A stretch of 64,000 nucleotides of DNA from Cyclobacterium salsum (GCF_010119245.1 NZ_WNKG01000002.1:186001-250000), one strand, 5' to 3'. Shown: positions 1 through 9,307, counted from the first letter of the stretch. The notes: a model not told the origin generated them from the letters alone. Program-made: numbers and translations.

Positions 1-445
1 CGTCCTTACTCAATATTTTTAGCGCATTTTTGGAAGGAGTGGTAAAATCCTGATAGAATTCCTGAAAACATTTGATATCCGAAGGATTATCGCGGGCCCA
101 TTGTACGGAGTTTATTATCAGCTCTTCCCGATTGGGGCCCCAATTGTTGTTGAATAACATTACGTTATAGCTTAAAATGGAAAAGCCTTCTGTGGTAGTA
201 TCGGGAGTATTCCATTGGAAACTGACCGAAAGAAATTTCCATCCAATCACGAGGGCAAGAATAGGAAAAATGATTAACCTTAATCTGCCAAATAGCAGCA
301 GGACAATTAAGAAGAGGTTTAGTAGAACAAAAACGGGTATCAGCAGGGAAAATAATCCGGTATAACCCCAGCTTTCGGGAGATACGTGAACACTGAAAAA
401 AAGGAGCACAGAAACGAAAAAGAAAGAAACGATTATGAAACGCAT
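1..445 (-). CDS. Endonuclease/exonuclease/phosphatase family protein, N-terminal part (runs off left edge)
   Basis: The reverse strand is open from an ATG at 445 to the window edge, about 148 codons, with an in-frame stop (TGA) shortly upstream of the ATG. The first ~75 residues are very hydrophobic and form two to three membrane helices (MRFIIVSFFFVSVLLFF, then LLIPVFVLLNLFLIVLLLF). They are followed by FSILSYNVMLFNN and later IKCFQEFY, which are the first two strands of the EEP (DNase I-like) fold; the N of SYNV and the E of QEF are normally metal-binding or catalytic. Membrane-anchored EEP proteins of this shape are common in Bacteroidota and mostly of unknown substrate. The catalytic His and Asp motifs lie outside the window, so activity cannot be judged. 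Confidence 0.8.
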   Translation of the reverse strand, partial: MRFIIVSFFFVSVLLFFSVHVSPESWGYTGLFSLLIPVFVLLNLFLIVLLLFGRLRLIIFPILALVIGWKFLSVSFQWNTPDTTTEGFSILSYNVMLFNNNWGPNREELIINSVQWARDNPSDIKCFQEFYQDFTTPSKNALKILSKD

Positions 446-708
446 AGGATAGCTGAAATTTCAACACAAATTGGTGAAAAAAACATACAAGAAACAACAA
501 ATTCATTTTTTTTGCCGCCCAATCCCAAAATGGACTTCGAGTATGGCTTCCATTCTGCGACCGGATACTGGTCTGATTCCCCAAATGTACTACCTTTTCG
601 TAGGGGATATTCGAATATCGCTTCCATTTTGCTGCATTATTCTGGTAAATGAATATGGCAGGGCAGAAAAAAATACATAAATTAGAATAAAATTAAACAA
701 GGTTATCC

Positions 709-1284
709 ATGTGTACGACGATAAAGAATTTTTATCACCTATTTGGCTCATTTCTGCTATTTTTCATTTGGTCCTGTTCCGGACCTTCAACGAATAATGC
801 CGGTTCGGAAGCGGATGCGACCATGGAGTCCGCTTCTGAAGAAGAGCGAGCCAGTCCACTGAAAACCACCTCCGGAGAAATCGGGGATAAATCCATAAAG
901 GTGCAATACGGTTCACCTGGCATCAAAGGCCGGGAAATCTGGGATGACCTGGTGCCCTACGAAGAAGTGTGGCGGACGGGAGCCAATGAGGCTACCTATA
1001 TCACGCTGGAAGAGGAGGTACTAATAGAAGGGGAGCCATTGGCTCCAGGAAAATATTCTCTTTTTACCATTCCCAGAGCCAACGATCCCTGGACCGTCAT
1101 CTTTAACGCTGAATGGGACCTGGAGCACGGGCATTTCCAATATGACGAGGAAAAAGACGTATTACGGGTTGAGGTAACTCCTACCTGGGCCAACGAAAGC
1201 CAGGAATGGCTGTCCATTGAGGTTGTTGCGGATGGTTTGGAAGTAAAATGGGAAAAACTGGTATTACCCATCACGATTGAATGA
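709..1284 (+). CDS. DUF2911 family lipoprotein
   Basis: 191 residues. The N-terminus is a lipoprotein signal with the lipobox around FIWSC, so it is probably anchored in an envelope membrane. After an acidic linker, the body (about residues 55-190) matches DUF2911, a Bacteroidota family recognised by VQYGSPGIKGREIW, VWRTGANEAT and GKYSLFTIP. The function of DUF2911 is unknown. Its stop codon overlaps the start of the penicillin acylase gene (ATGA), so the two are very likely co-translated. No base-composition or frame anomaly is seen. Confidence 0.85.
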   Translation: MCTTIKNFYHLFGSFLLFFIWSCSGPSTNNAGSEADATMESASEEERASPLKTTSGEIGDKSIKVQYGSPGIKGREIWDDLVPYEEVWRTGANEATYITLEEEVLIEGEPLAPGKYSLFTIPRANDPWTVIFNAEWDLEHGHFQYDEEKDVLRVEVTPTWANESQEWLSIEVVADGLEVKWEKLVLPITIE

Positions 1285-3692
1285 AATACATCGGGTTCTT
1301 TATTTCGTTAATGGTCACCTTGCTGATCGCGGTAGGGCTATCGATAAACCTGGCCGGTTTGCCTCCCCTTGCCAGTATATTTGATCCTTTTCGGGGATTT
1401 TGGCAAAATATGACGAGTGAAGATCGAAATCCGATGGAGGAACTGGATTTGGAAGGCTTAATGGCCCCTGTGCAAGTGAAATACGATTCGAACCTGGTAC
1501 CTCATATTTTTGCGGAAAATGAGGCTGATTTGTTTCGGGTGCAAGGTTACGTGACCGCCATCCATAGGCTGTGGCAAATGGAATTTCAGGTACGTGCAGC
1601 CGAAGGCAGGCTATCAGAGGTAGTGGGGGAAATTGCGTTGAATCACGACCGGGAAATGCGTCGAAAAGGGCTGGGTTTTGGTGCTGAAAACAAATTATCC
1701 TTCCTGGAAAAAACGGATCCGGAGACCTTGAGCCTCATGAAGGCATACGCTGACGGGGTCAATGCCTACATACGGAATTTGTCCCCCGGTGACCTTCCCA
1801 TCGAATACAAATTGCTGGACTACCAGCCCGAACCCTGGAGCCCGTTTAAGACCCTTATCTTTTTAATGAACATGGCGGAAACCTTGTCCGGCGACCGGGA
1901 TCTGGCCTATTCCAATTTTAGAAATCTTTTTGGCGAAAGCTGGATGCAGCAATTATTTCCGGAGTACCCGGAGGGAACCCGCCCGGTGGTGTCAAAAGAA
2001 AACTGGGGTTTTCAACGGGAACCGGTTACTGTTCCCCAACAGAACTACCCCGATTCGGGCTTGGTTTCCAGTGTACTGCCTGATAAAGAACCCGGATACG
2101 GATCAAATAATTGGGCGGTGTCCGGAAGTAAAACAGAAAGTGGATATGCGATGCTTGCCAATGATCCCCATTTGGCATTGAATCTTCCCTCGCTTTGGTA
2201 TGCGATCCAGTTGAGCACGCCAGATTATTCCGTTAAAGGAGCAAGCCTTCCCGGAGCCTTGGGAGTCATCATTGGATTTAACGAACGAATAGCCTGGGGA
2301 ACGACCAATGCCGACAGGGACGTAAAAGACTGGTATAAAATAACTTTTAAAGACGAGTCCCGGAAAGAATACCTGTACAATGGGCAGTGGATTCAGAGCA
2401 CCACCCGATTGGAACGTATCAAAATAAAAGGTCAGCAAGATTATCTCGATACGGTGGTGTATACGCATTACGGGCCGGTGGTGTATGACAGAAACTTTCT
2501 CATGGAGGGGAAGCCCACCGATTTTGCATTGAAGTGGACCGCGCTTGAGGGCTCCAATGAGCAGCGAACCTTCCTACGGCTGAATCAATCAAGAGATCAC
2601 GATGATTTTTTAGAAGCCATTGCCAGTTATGCTGCTCCCGCGCAGAATTTTGCCTTTGCCGATATCGATGGAAATATCGCTATGTCGGTTCAGGGAAAAT
2701 TTCCCATTAAATGGACTGGACAGGGAAAATACCTGATGGATGGCAGTGATCCGGATTTTGAGTGGCAGGGCTGGATACCGCAGGAGCATCAGGTTCGGGA
2801 ATTCAATCCGGATCGGGGTTTCGTCATGTCGGCCAATCAGCACCCTGCTTCCGAAAACTATCCCTATTATGTCTTTGCAAACGAATTCGAATATTTCCGA
2901 AACCGGAGAATTCAGGCGCGTTTATCTGAAATGCAGGCCATTTCGACAGCAGATATGATGGCCCTTCAATTGGATAATTTTGACCTGCATGCTTCGGAAA
3001 TACTCCCCTATATGCTGGAAAATCTGGATAGCAGTTACCAAACACCCCTAAACCAAAAATGGATACCCCCCCTACAGTCCTGGGATTTTGATGCGGGAGC
3101 GGATATTTCGGCTCCGGCCATTTTTACTTCCTGGTGGCGTAATTTGCAATCGGCCTTGTTCGGGTCCTGGAACCCGGACCAACAGCCCCTAGTCTACCCC
3201 AATAAATACGTGCTTTCCCGCTTGCTGCAGCAGGAACCCTCCGGCCCTTGGTTTGATGACCCCTCCACGACGCAGCAAGAACAGTCCGGACATTGGATTG
3301 GTAAGGGGTTTGAAAGGATGGTCGAAGAGATGGAGGCACTGGGAACCCCTGTGGATTCCCTGACCTGGGCCGATTACAAGGGTACTACCCTGGCACACAT
3401 CATTCCCAATCTGGAGGCATTTGGAAGAAAAAACATACCAATAGGGGGCGGGAAAAACATCGTAAACGCCACCAGCGACGACTGGGGGCCAGGTTGGCGA
3501 ATGGTGGTGGAAATGGGGCCGGAAATTCAGGCCTTCGGTATTTACCCTGGCGGGCAGTCTGGAAATCCAGGGAGCCGTTTTTATGACAATATGATCGACA
3601 AGTGGGCTTCAGGTGATTATGTGAAAATGGACCTGAAGGATTCGGAGGAGGAGGAAGGATTGCTTTTCAAAACACTTTTTAAACCGGAATAA
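1281..3692 (+). CDS. Penicillin acylase family protein (Ntn hydrolase)
   Basis: 803 residues, the usual length for the penicillin G acylase/acyl-homoserine-lactone acylase family. These enzymes hydrolyse amide bonds of N-acyl substrates after self-cleavage into two subunits. The N-terminus is a membrane helix or signal (residues ~4-26). The alpha-subunit part contains VKYDSNLVPHIFAENEADLF. The motif GYGSNNWAVSG places the nucleophile at Ser275, preceded by Gly, the normal autoproteolysis point. Later motifs FADIDGNIA and GGKNIVNATSDDWGPGWR fit the beta subunit. It overlaps the DUF2911 gene by 4 bases and is followed after one base by a small membrane protein, so the three form one operon. The natural substrate cannot be told from sequence; an acyl-homoserine lactone or another acylated amine are both possible. 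Confidence 0.9.
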   Translation: MKYIGFFISLMVTLLIAVGLSINLAGLPPLASIFDPFRGFWQNMTSEDRNPMEELDLEGLMAPVQVKYDSNLVPHIFAENEADLFRVQGYVTAIHRLWQMEFQVRAAEGRLSEVVGEIALNHDREMRRKGLGFGAENKLSFLEKTDPETLSLMKAYADGVNAYIRNLSPGDLPIEYKLLDYQPEPWSPFKTLIFLMNMAETLSGDRDLAYSNFRNLFGESWMQQLFPEYPEGTRPVVSKENWGFQREPVTVPQQNYPDSGLVSSVLPDKEPGYGSNNWAVSGSKTESGYAMLANDPHLALNLPSLWYAIQLSTPDYSVKGASLPGALGVIIGFNERIAWGTTNADRDVKDWYKITFKDESRKEYLYNGQWIQSTTRLERIKIKGQQDYLDTVVYTHYGPVVYDRNFLMEGKPTDFALKWTALEGSNEQRTFLRLNQSRDHDDFLEAIASYAAPAQNFAFADIDGNIAMSVQGKFPIKWTGQGKYLMDGSDPDFEWQGWIPQEHQVREFNPDRGFVMSANQHPASENYPYYVFANEFEYFRNRRIQARLSEMQAISTADMMALQLDNFDLHASEILPYMLENLDSSYQTPLNQKWIPPLQSWDFDAGADISAPAIFTSWWRNLQSALFGSWNPDQQPLVYPNKYVLSRLLQQEPSGPWFDDPSTTQQEQSGHWIGKGFERMVEEMEALGTPVDSLTWADYKGTTLAHIIPNLEAFGRKNIPIGGGKNIVNATSDDWGPGWRMVVEMGPEIQAFGIYPGGQSGNPGSRFYDNMIDKWASGDYVKMDLKDSEEEEGLLFKTLFKPE

Positions 3693-3693
3693 G

Positions 3694-4053
3694 ATGCGTC
3701 TACTCGTTCAATTGCTACTGAATGCACTGATCGCCTATGCCTTGGGCGGGCTGGTTCCTTATTGGGTCATCATGATCCTGATTGGGGCACTTGCCGTAGG
3801 CTGGAAAGGTCCGGCCCTACATTCCTTTATTGCAGGGGCATTAGGGGTTGGCCTGGTTTGGCTACTGGTTCCACTGATCACTTGGTCTGCCACTGATTCG
3901 GATTTTCCCGAACGGATTGCCAGGATCATGGGGATGGAAAATGGTGCTGTTCTGGTGGGAATTACCAGCTTGCTGGGTTTTTTGATTGGTGGATCAAGTG
4001 CCCTGACCGGCAATTTACTGTTGAAATTATTCCAGCGAAATCAATTTTACTAA
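3694..4053 (+). CDS. Small integral membrane protein, four predicted helices
   Basis: 119 residues, mostly hydrophobic, with about four membrane helices (residues ~3-22, 24-38, 45-63 and 88-112) and a short polar loop around ATDSDFPERIARIMG. It starts one base after the penicillin acylase stop codon, so it is probably translated from the same message. I do not recognise a named family. The arrangement resembles the small membrane proteins often annotated as hypothetical in Bacteroidota. No role can be assigned from sequence alone. Confidence 0.7.
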   Translation: MRLLVQLLLNALIAYALGGLVPYWVIMILIGALAVGWKGPALHSFIAGALGVGLVWLLVPLITWSATDSDFPERIARIMGMENGAVLVGITSLLGFLIGGSSALTGNLLLKLFQRNQFY

Positions 4054-4199
4054 AGCCTTTCAGGTAGAAAGCGTTGGTGCTGGAATACCGCATCCGGTTT
4101 TTTTTATCAAGGCATTTTCCTTAAATTAGAAGCTGTTAGTAGTGTTTTTAACGAACCTTACCGAAATACCTTTTTATACCAAGCAACCCACAGCCAGAC

Positions 4200-6374
4200 A
4201 TGTCCAAAACGATTATTGTTTCCAATAGACTGCCCATTAGTTTGCAACACAAAAATGGCAAGTTCGAATTTAAACCCAGTGCAGGTGGATTGGCCACTGG
4301 CTTGGGTTCCATCTATAAGGAAGGAGAGAATATATGGGTAGGCTGGCCTGGGAATGATGTAGCCGATGAAGAGCAGCGAAGTGAAATTGTCGAGGAGTTG
4401 AAAAAGCTGAAAATGGCACCCGTTTTTTTGACCAAAAAGGACGTAGAGCTTTATTACGAAGGGTTTAGCAACGAGACCATTTGGCCTGCCTTTCATTATT
4501 TCACTCAATACATCAATTACGAGGATTCTTACTGGGAAGCCTATGTGCAGGTAAATCAGAAATTCTGTGACGCGATATTGGCCAAGGCAAATCCGGATGA
4601 TACCATCTGGGTCCACGATTACCAATTACTCCTCCTGCCAATGATGCTTCGGAATCACCTTCCCAATGCGACCATTGCTTTTTTTCAACACATACCCTTT
4701 CCGTCCTACGAGATCATCCGCATGTTGCCATGGAGAAAGGAAATGCTAGAAGGGATGGTGGGTTCCGATTTGATCGGTTTCCATACGTATGACGATATGC
4801 GCCATTTCCTCAGTGCGGTAGGGCGTATTCTGGGGCTTTCCAATGAAAGTGGGTTTATTCAGGCAGATAACCGGTTGATCAATGTGGATTCGTTTCCCAT
4901 GGGCATTGATTATGAGAAATTTGCCAAGGCCGCTGAAAGTAAAAAGACGCTGAACCACGTTAAGAAATTTAAGGAAATGCTGGGGGATCAGAAGTTATTG
5001 ATCACCATTGACCGGTTGGATTATTCCAAAGGAATTCCTCAACGTATCAAGGCTTTTACCCAATTATTGGAAGACCATCCGGAATTCCATGGCAAGGTTT
5101 CCATGATCATGGTAGTGGTGCCTTCCCGGGATAAAGTAAAATCATACCAGGTACTGAAGGAGGAAATCGATACCCTGGTAGGGGGGATCAACAGTAAGTT
5201 CTCCACCCTAAATTGGGTGCCGGTACATTATTTCTACAGGAGTTTTCCATTCAATGAGTTAAGTGCCTTCTATACCATGTCAGATATCGCACTTGTCACC
5301 CCGCTGAGGGATGGGATGAATTTGGTATGTAAGGAATTTGTGGCCAGTAAAACCCATAAAAAAGGAGTGCTAATCCTTTCGGAAATGGCTGGTGCCAGTA
5401 AAGAGCTGGTAGATGCCATACTTGTGAACCCAAACAATCAGGAAGGGGTTGTAAGCGCCATTGTAGAAGCCCTTTCCATGGACGAAGAAGAGCAAGAGTT
5501 ACGGATAAGTTCCATGCAATCCAGCCTGAAAAAATACGATATTTTTCAGTGGGTAAAGGTATTTATGGACCGGCTGACACACGTCAAGGAAAAACAAACC
5601 GAGTTGGAATCCAAATCCCTGGATCCTAAAATTGTGGGGCAATTAGTCGACTCATTTAAAGCCGCTAAGCGGCCCATCGTTTTCTTGGATTATGACGGGA
5701 CGTTAGTAGGATTCAAAAGTCGTCCGCAGGATGCTTTTCCCGACGAGGAGCTGAAGTCCCTGGTCGCCACGCTCTCCAAGGTATGTCAGGTGGTCATTAT
5801 CAGTGGACGGGATAAGGAGACCTTAGGCAAATGGTTTAAAGGCCAACACGTAGATATGATTGCCGAACATGGCGTTTGGCTCAAAAAGAAGGACCAGCCG
5901 GAGGAATGGTCCTTGTATGCAGATGTAGATGATAGCTGGAAAGAAGATATCCGACAGGTAATGGAATATTATGTACTGAGAACTCCGGGAGCCTTCATCG
6001 AAGAAAAACACCATTCCCTGGTTTGGCATTACCGGAAGGTGGAGAGCGGCCTGGGCGACCTGCGAATGAGAGAGTTATTCAGTCACCTTAAATACATGGC
6101 CAGGGGCCACAATTTGCAAGTGCTGGAAGGAAACATGGTTTTGGAAATCAAAAGGCCCGACATCAATAAAGGTCGTGCCGCTTTGTCCATGATGAGAGGC
6201 GAAGAGTACGATTTTGTGATGGCCCTGGGAGATGATTGGACAGATGAAGACACCTTTAAAGCCATGCCCAAAAATGCCTACACCATACGGGTAGGTTACG
6301 CCTACACGCAGGCAAATTACAACATCAAGAACCCTAAAGAGGTCCGCGTATTGTTGAAGAAGTTGATTGATTAA
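4200..6374 (+). CDS. otsAB: Bifunctional trehalose-6-phosphate synthase/phosphatase (OtsA-OtsB fusion)
   Basis: 724 residues. The N-terminal ~470 residues are a GT20 trehalose-6-phosphate synthase: it begins IIVSNRLPISL and contains GLATGLGSIY, WVHDYQLLLLP, FFQHIPFPSYE and RDGMNLVCKEFVA, which bind UDP-glucose and glucose-6-phosphate. The C-terminal ~230 residues are a HAD-type trehalose-phosphatase, with motif I FLDYDGTL near residue 494 (nucleophile Asp) and motif IV GDDWTDEDTF. Together they convert UDP-glucose plus glucose-6-phosphate to trehalose in the cytoplasm, a compatible solute made under osmotic or desiccation stress. The two-domain fusion is normal in Bacteroidota. It stands alone on this strand, with a hairpin immediately after the stop. 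Confidence 0.97.
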   Translation: MSKTIIVSNRLPISLQHKNGKFEFKPSAGGLATGLGSIYKEGENIWVGWPGNDVADEEQRSEIVEELKKLKMAPVFLTKKDVELYYEGFSNETIWPAFHYFTQYINYEDSYWEAYVQVNQKFCDAILAKANPDDTIWVHDYQLLLLPMMLRNHLPNATIAFFQHIPFPSYEIIRMLPWRKEMLEGMVGSDLIGFHTYDDMRHFLSAVGRILGLSNESGFIQADNRLINVDSFPMGIDYEKFAKAAESKKTLNHVKKFKEMLGDQKLLITIDRLDYSKGIPQRIKAFTQLLEDHPEFHGKVSMIMVVVPSRDKVKSYQVLKEEIDTLVGGINSKFSTLNWVPVHYFYRSFPFNELSAFYTMSDIALVTPLRDGMNLVCKEFVASKTHKKGVLILSEMAGASKELVDAILVNPNNQEGVVSAIVEALSMDEEEQELRISSMQSSLKKYDIFQWVKVFMDRLTHVKEKQTELESKSLDPKIVGQLVDSFKAAKRPIVFLDYDGTLVGFKSRPQDAFPDEELKSLVATLSKVCQVVIISGRDKETLGKWFKGQHVDMIAEHGVWLKKKDQPEEWSLYADVDDSWKEDIRQVMEYYVLRTPGAFIEEKHHSLVWHYRKVESGLGDLRMRELFSHLKYMARGHNLQVLEGNMVLEIKRPDINKGRAALSMMRGEEYDFVMALGDDWTDEDTFKAMPKNAYTIRVGYAYTQANYNIKNPKEVRVLLKKLID

Positions 6375-6384
6375 CCGGCTGTCT

Positions 6385-6415
6385 CCAATGGTATCCCGAT
6401 TGAGGATGCCATTGG
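6385..6415. terminator. Hairpin between convergent genes, likely bidirectional terminator
   Basis: Twelve-base arms CCAATGGTATCC and GGATGCCATTGG pair with a single T-G wobble around a 7-base loop. It lies between the stop of the trehalose gene (6374) and the stop of the opposing gene (6419). The T-run after it is short, so termination efficiency is uncertain. Confidence 0.65.
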
Positions 6416-6418
6416 CGT

Positions 6419-6856
6419 TTAAACCCGCATGTAATCTCCTTGCCAGTCTTGGATGGCTCTTTTTATTTCTCTGGGGCTTAGGTTTTCTTGAATAGCCCGG
6501 TCTATCAGTGGGATGAGTTCCTTACTTCCGGCAAAGCGCAGGGCAATGAGTTGCTTCATTTTCAATTTCTTTTCCAGGTGCAAAAATGGTTTGCCCGAAA
6601 GCTGGAAATACCGCAACCTCATTTCCAGCCGGATGATGCGGTTTTGATTTTTCAATGCATATATTCGGGATATGACGGGCAGCAAAAAAAGGACCACCGC
6701 TCCTAAAGCCAGGTAAAGGCTATTCAGCCAATCCCCACCCGCTGCAAATGCTTCTGCCAGGTTCCAGAAAGACCAGGAGAGTAAAATCAGCGTAAGCGGA
6801 GCCACGACATAATGGTGCAGCGGGTAATATCGGCTATGGTTGGCGTAGTTTTGCAT
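6419..6856 (-). CDS. Two-helix membrane protein, DUF6526-like
   Basis: 145 residues. The N-terminus MQNYANHSRYYPLHHYV followed by two membrane helices (residues ~17-35 and ~45-63) and a basic cytoplasmic tail with repeated leucines is the pattern of the DUF6526 family in Bacteroidota; that assignment is from memory of the family signature. The tail carries FAGSKELIPLIDRAIQE and ends near IKRAIQDWQGDY. The function is unknown. It is convergent with the trehalose gene and about 480 bp from the next start upstream, so it is probably monocistronic. Confidence 0.7.
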   Translation of the reverse strand: MQNYANHSRYYPLHHYVVAPLTLILLSWSFWNLAEAFAAGGDWLNSLYLALGAVVLFLLPVISRIYALKNQNRIIRLEMRLRYFQLSGKPFLHLEKKLKMKQLIALRFAGSKELIPLIDRAIQENLSPREIKRAIQDWQGDYMRV

Positions 6857-7024
6857 AGTAGTTAAAAGTTGCCTGTTTGATTGATCGCAAAAATAGGAAT
6901 TCTAAGGCAGTAATCAGTTCGATTTGGATTTAAAAGCGGTCATTAGGAAAATGAAAACTTGTCAAACCAGGCAAGCAAGTGTCGAAGCAGTCATTTGTTT
7001 CAATCCTGTCATAATAACCAAATT

Positions 7025-7537
7025 TTAAAGGTTATTAAAATAAATGATTTTCTCATTCAATTGTTTAAAATTTAGCTCTCCGCCCGTTTCCTTTAAATGG
7101 GTCATGATGGCCAGGGCCTTGTTCAACTGGCTTTGCGGATTTTTCACCTTTCCGGTTAGGTAGACTAAACTTCGTTGTTTTCCTTTCGTGAGTGCATAAA
7201 AATGCTTGCTAAATAGTTCATCCTGCTCCAATAGGAGTTGCAGGGGTTCGGGAAGGGAATGACCAAACTCCGAAAAATCTGACGTTAAACTTACCTGCAC
7301 CAGTGATTCGGGATTTAAACGAAGGGTTGTTTTTATCTTTTTGTTGACCAAGACAAACCAATAATCCTGGCATTTCATCAAGGCTGCCGAAAAGGTATGG
7401 CTATCATTTAGCGTGCAAATGATTCGTTTATTTCCTTCCCGCGTGAGCTCACGGACCACTTCCTCCGGAACGGGCAGGTGATATTGCCACAAGTCCGAGT
7501 GAAAGTTTTTCAACTTGCTCTGAAAGGCGTGTTTCAT
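7025..7537 (-). CDS. DUF1905/YdeI-type protein
   Basis: 170 residues. The first ~95 residues match a DUF1905 domain (FSAALMKCQDYWFVLVNKKI, then LRLNPESLVQVSL). The C-terminal part carries the YdeI/OmpD-associated helix pair, recognised by FYALTKGKQRSLVYLTGKV and a following helix. Members of this family are linked by annotation to bacteriocin resistance, but a biochemical activity is not established. The start codon overlaps the stop of the upstream hydrolase remnant by four bases (ATGA), so it sits at the end of an operon with that remnant and the Nudix-type regulator. Confidence 0.75.
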   Translation of the reverse strand: MKHAFQSKLKNFHSDLWQYHLPVPEEVVRELTREGNKRIICTLNDSHTFSAALMKCQDYWFVLVNKKIKTTLRLNPESLVQVSLTSDFSEFGHSLPEPLQLLLEQDELFSKHFYALTKGKQRSLVYLTGKVKNPQSQLNKALAIMTHLKETGGELNFKQLNEKIIYFNNL

Positions 7538-7947
7538 GGGGAAGTGAGCGGTTGATTTGCCGACCCTTGAAGTATCCAGGTTGCGAGCTTTTCCATCATC
7601 GGCTCGTGCATGGTTTCCTCGATTTCGCCGTATTCGGACACGGCTCCGGTTGGAGCCGTTTGAAACAAATGGTTCAGATTTTCAAAACGATGTATTTCAA
7701 ATAAATCCTTTTCCATCGCCTCCAGGACTTGGAAATGAAGAACTAATGGAAGTTTTTGGATACCCAAATCCAGTTCTCCTCTCCAGGCCCCACTAATTTC
7801 CTGGTTTTGGGCAAATAGTCCTGACGCCATAAAGGTAATGGCCCCTACACAGCCCCAAAACAATAGCAGAGAGGTGCCGGATGAAACAGCACCGGATCTT
7901 TCCCGGGAGAAGAAGGGGAATTTATTCCATAGCGGCAGGCATTTCAT
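7534..7947 (-). pseudogene. Internally deleted alpha/beta hydrolase remnant
   Basis: The 137-codon frame joins two ends of a secreted alpha/beta hydrolase. The front has a signal sequence (to ~FMASGLFAQ) and the short lead domain GAWRGELDLGIQKLPLVLHF. The back has NHLFQTAPTGAVSEYGEIEE followed by a last helix ending ATWILQ, the very C-terminus of the same family, including the region of the catalytic His (here probably the H of NHLF). In intact members I recall roughly 300 residues between these pieces, including the GxSxG nucleophile elbow; here they are joined in frame at about LVLHF|QVLEAMEK. Without the Ser and Asp the protein cannot be an active hydrolase. It overlaps the regulator gene upstream by 26 bases and the YdeI-like gene by 4. 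Confidence 0.7.
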
Positions 7948-8635
7948 TTTTAGGGATCAGGTTTAGCAAATTTTGACCATTGTCTTTATAGATGGCCTCG
8001 TTAAGTGAATAGAAATAGGCCCCTTTTTTTGAAGTAGATTTATCCTTTTCTTTTTTCTTTTTCAGGATGTTGCTAGACAACAGTTTCCGAGTAAAATTCC
8101 GTTTGTCTATCTTGGTGTCGAAGAGTCCTTCGTACAAGGCCTGCAGCTGAGGCAAGGTAAACTTCTCCGGAAGCAATTCAAATAAGATAGGGTGAAGCGA
8201 TGCTTTATAACGGAGGCGATTAAGTGCCATCTGCACCATTTCCTCATGGTCAAAAATCAGTTGGGGTAATTCTTTCATCAAAAACCAGCGGGCATGGAAA
8301 TCGTCGTTGATTTGCTTTTCGTATTTTTCGATATCGATCAGGGCCATGTATACGACACCCACCACTCGCTCCACCGGGTCTCGATCCGGACGGCTAAACG
8401 CATGCATTTGATCCAAATATACGTTTTCCAATCCGGTTAGCTGTTTTAGGATTCGCGTGGCCGCTTCATCAAGGGATTCTGTGGGCTGGAGAAACCCGCC
8501 CATGAGGCTCCACTTTTCTTTTTCCGGCGCAAACCCACGCTGAACCAGTAATAATTTGTAGTCTTGACCATCAAACCCGACAATGATGCAATCCACGGCA
8601 ACTAAAATTCTGGTTTGATTAGAGTATTTGATCAT
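7922..8635 (-). CDS. Nudix-type transcription regulator (NrtR/AraR-like) with winged helix
   Basis: 237 residues from the ATG at 8635 (MIKYSNQTRILVAVDCII); a longer frame from 8680 exists, but conservation typically begins here. Residues ~10-145 are a Nudix fold. Its Nudix box region is GGFLQPTESLDEAATRILKQ, where the normal R-E-x-x-E-E metal-binding core reads R-I-L-K-Q, so hydrolase activity is probably lost. Residues ~150-225 are a winged helix (FTLPQLQALYEGLFDTKIDK, NFTRKLLSSNILK) typical of NrtR-family repressors, which in Bacteroides include the arabinose regulator AraR. Family members bind a sugar or nucleotide effector and control adjacent operons. It is divergent from the first susC gene across a 670-bp spacer, so it is the best candidate regulator of that polysaccharide locus. 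Confidence 0.85.
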   Translation of the reverse strand: MIKYSNQTRILVAVDCIIVGFDGQDYKLLLVQRGFAPEKEKWSLMGGFLQPTESLDEAATRILKQLTGLENVYLDQMHAFSRPDRDPVERVVGVVYMALIDIEKYEKQINDDFHARWFLMKELPQLIFDHEEMVQMALNRLRYKASLHPILFELLPEKFTLPQLQALYEGLFDTKIDKRNFTRKLLSSNILKKKKEKDKSTSKKGAYFYSLNEAIYKDNGQNLLNLIPKNEMPAAME

Positions 8636-9307
8636 TTTGTGTTCTAAATTTTTACTCAAACGCAGGTACCCAAGAAGCATTTATTACTAAGATGACCTGC
8701 GCCGGCGAAACATACTTTATTGTAAATAAACTGAATGATTTGGGCAAATAAAAGAAAATTTTCATCCCTGTTTTCATATAGACAACCACATATTTACTTA
8801 ATATTTTTTTTAAACAGAAAATGCTTCTCTACTTTTTGTAAGATTCAATTTTGATTAGGTAATTACTTTATTAGCACATTAGGACTTTTGATTTTCCTAT
8901 TAGCATTACTAAAGCAACCGCGAATGGACTAATGCGTAACCTTTCGTGCAGGGGTCGAAAGTAGCGGTTTTAATTTAAAACAAGCATTTGAAAATAAAAA
9001 TTATTTTTATTTTAAGAAGTAATTAAAAAACATGTTATATTTATTGAATATAGAATTAGATGGTAATCTAAATGTATTTTTTAGAATAATAATTTTAATT
9101 TTTAATTAAATTGCATAAAATATTCTGTTTGGTATTACCAGCAAATAGTCTAGAGTATTTTTTTTGTTAGTTTAAAAAGTAATTTAAAATTGGTGGAATT
9201 AATTTCCAGGTGTTAAAACGATGGTTAAAAAAAAGAACTAATTCTTGCCCGCCCCAGGTAAACACTTTACCTCACAATTATCAATTCAATTTATAATAAA
9301 TCCATTT
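8636..9307. promoter_or_regulatory. AT-rich divergent control region between regulator and susC
   Basis: No open gene is supported in this ~670-bp spacer. It must hold the promoters of the Nudix regulator (leftward) and of the first SusC/SusD pair (rightward). The octamer TATTAGCA occurs at 8869 and again at 8898, 29 bp apart, and CTAATG-type variants follow near 8928. These could be operator half-sites, but the evidence is weak in such AT-rich DNA. I could not place a convincing TTTG/TAnnTTTG promoter pair. Confidence 0.4.

Noticed and set aside
386-652. 88-residue plus-strand frame near the left edge
   Set aside because: It partly overlaps the minus-strand endonuclease/exonuclease/phosphatase gene and its upstream region and shows no motif.
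7922-8635. Active Nudix hydrolase
   Set aside because: The Nudix box lacks the glutamates of the REx2EE core and the protein has a winged helix, which favours a regulator.
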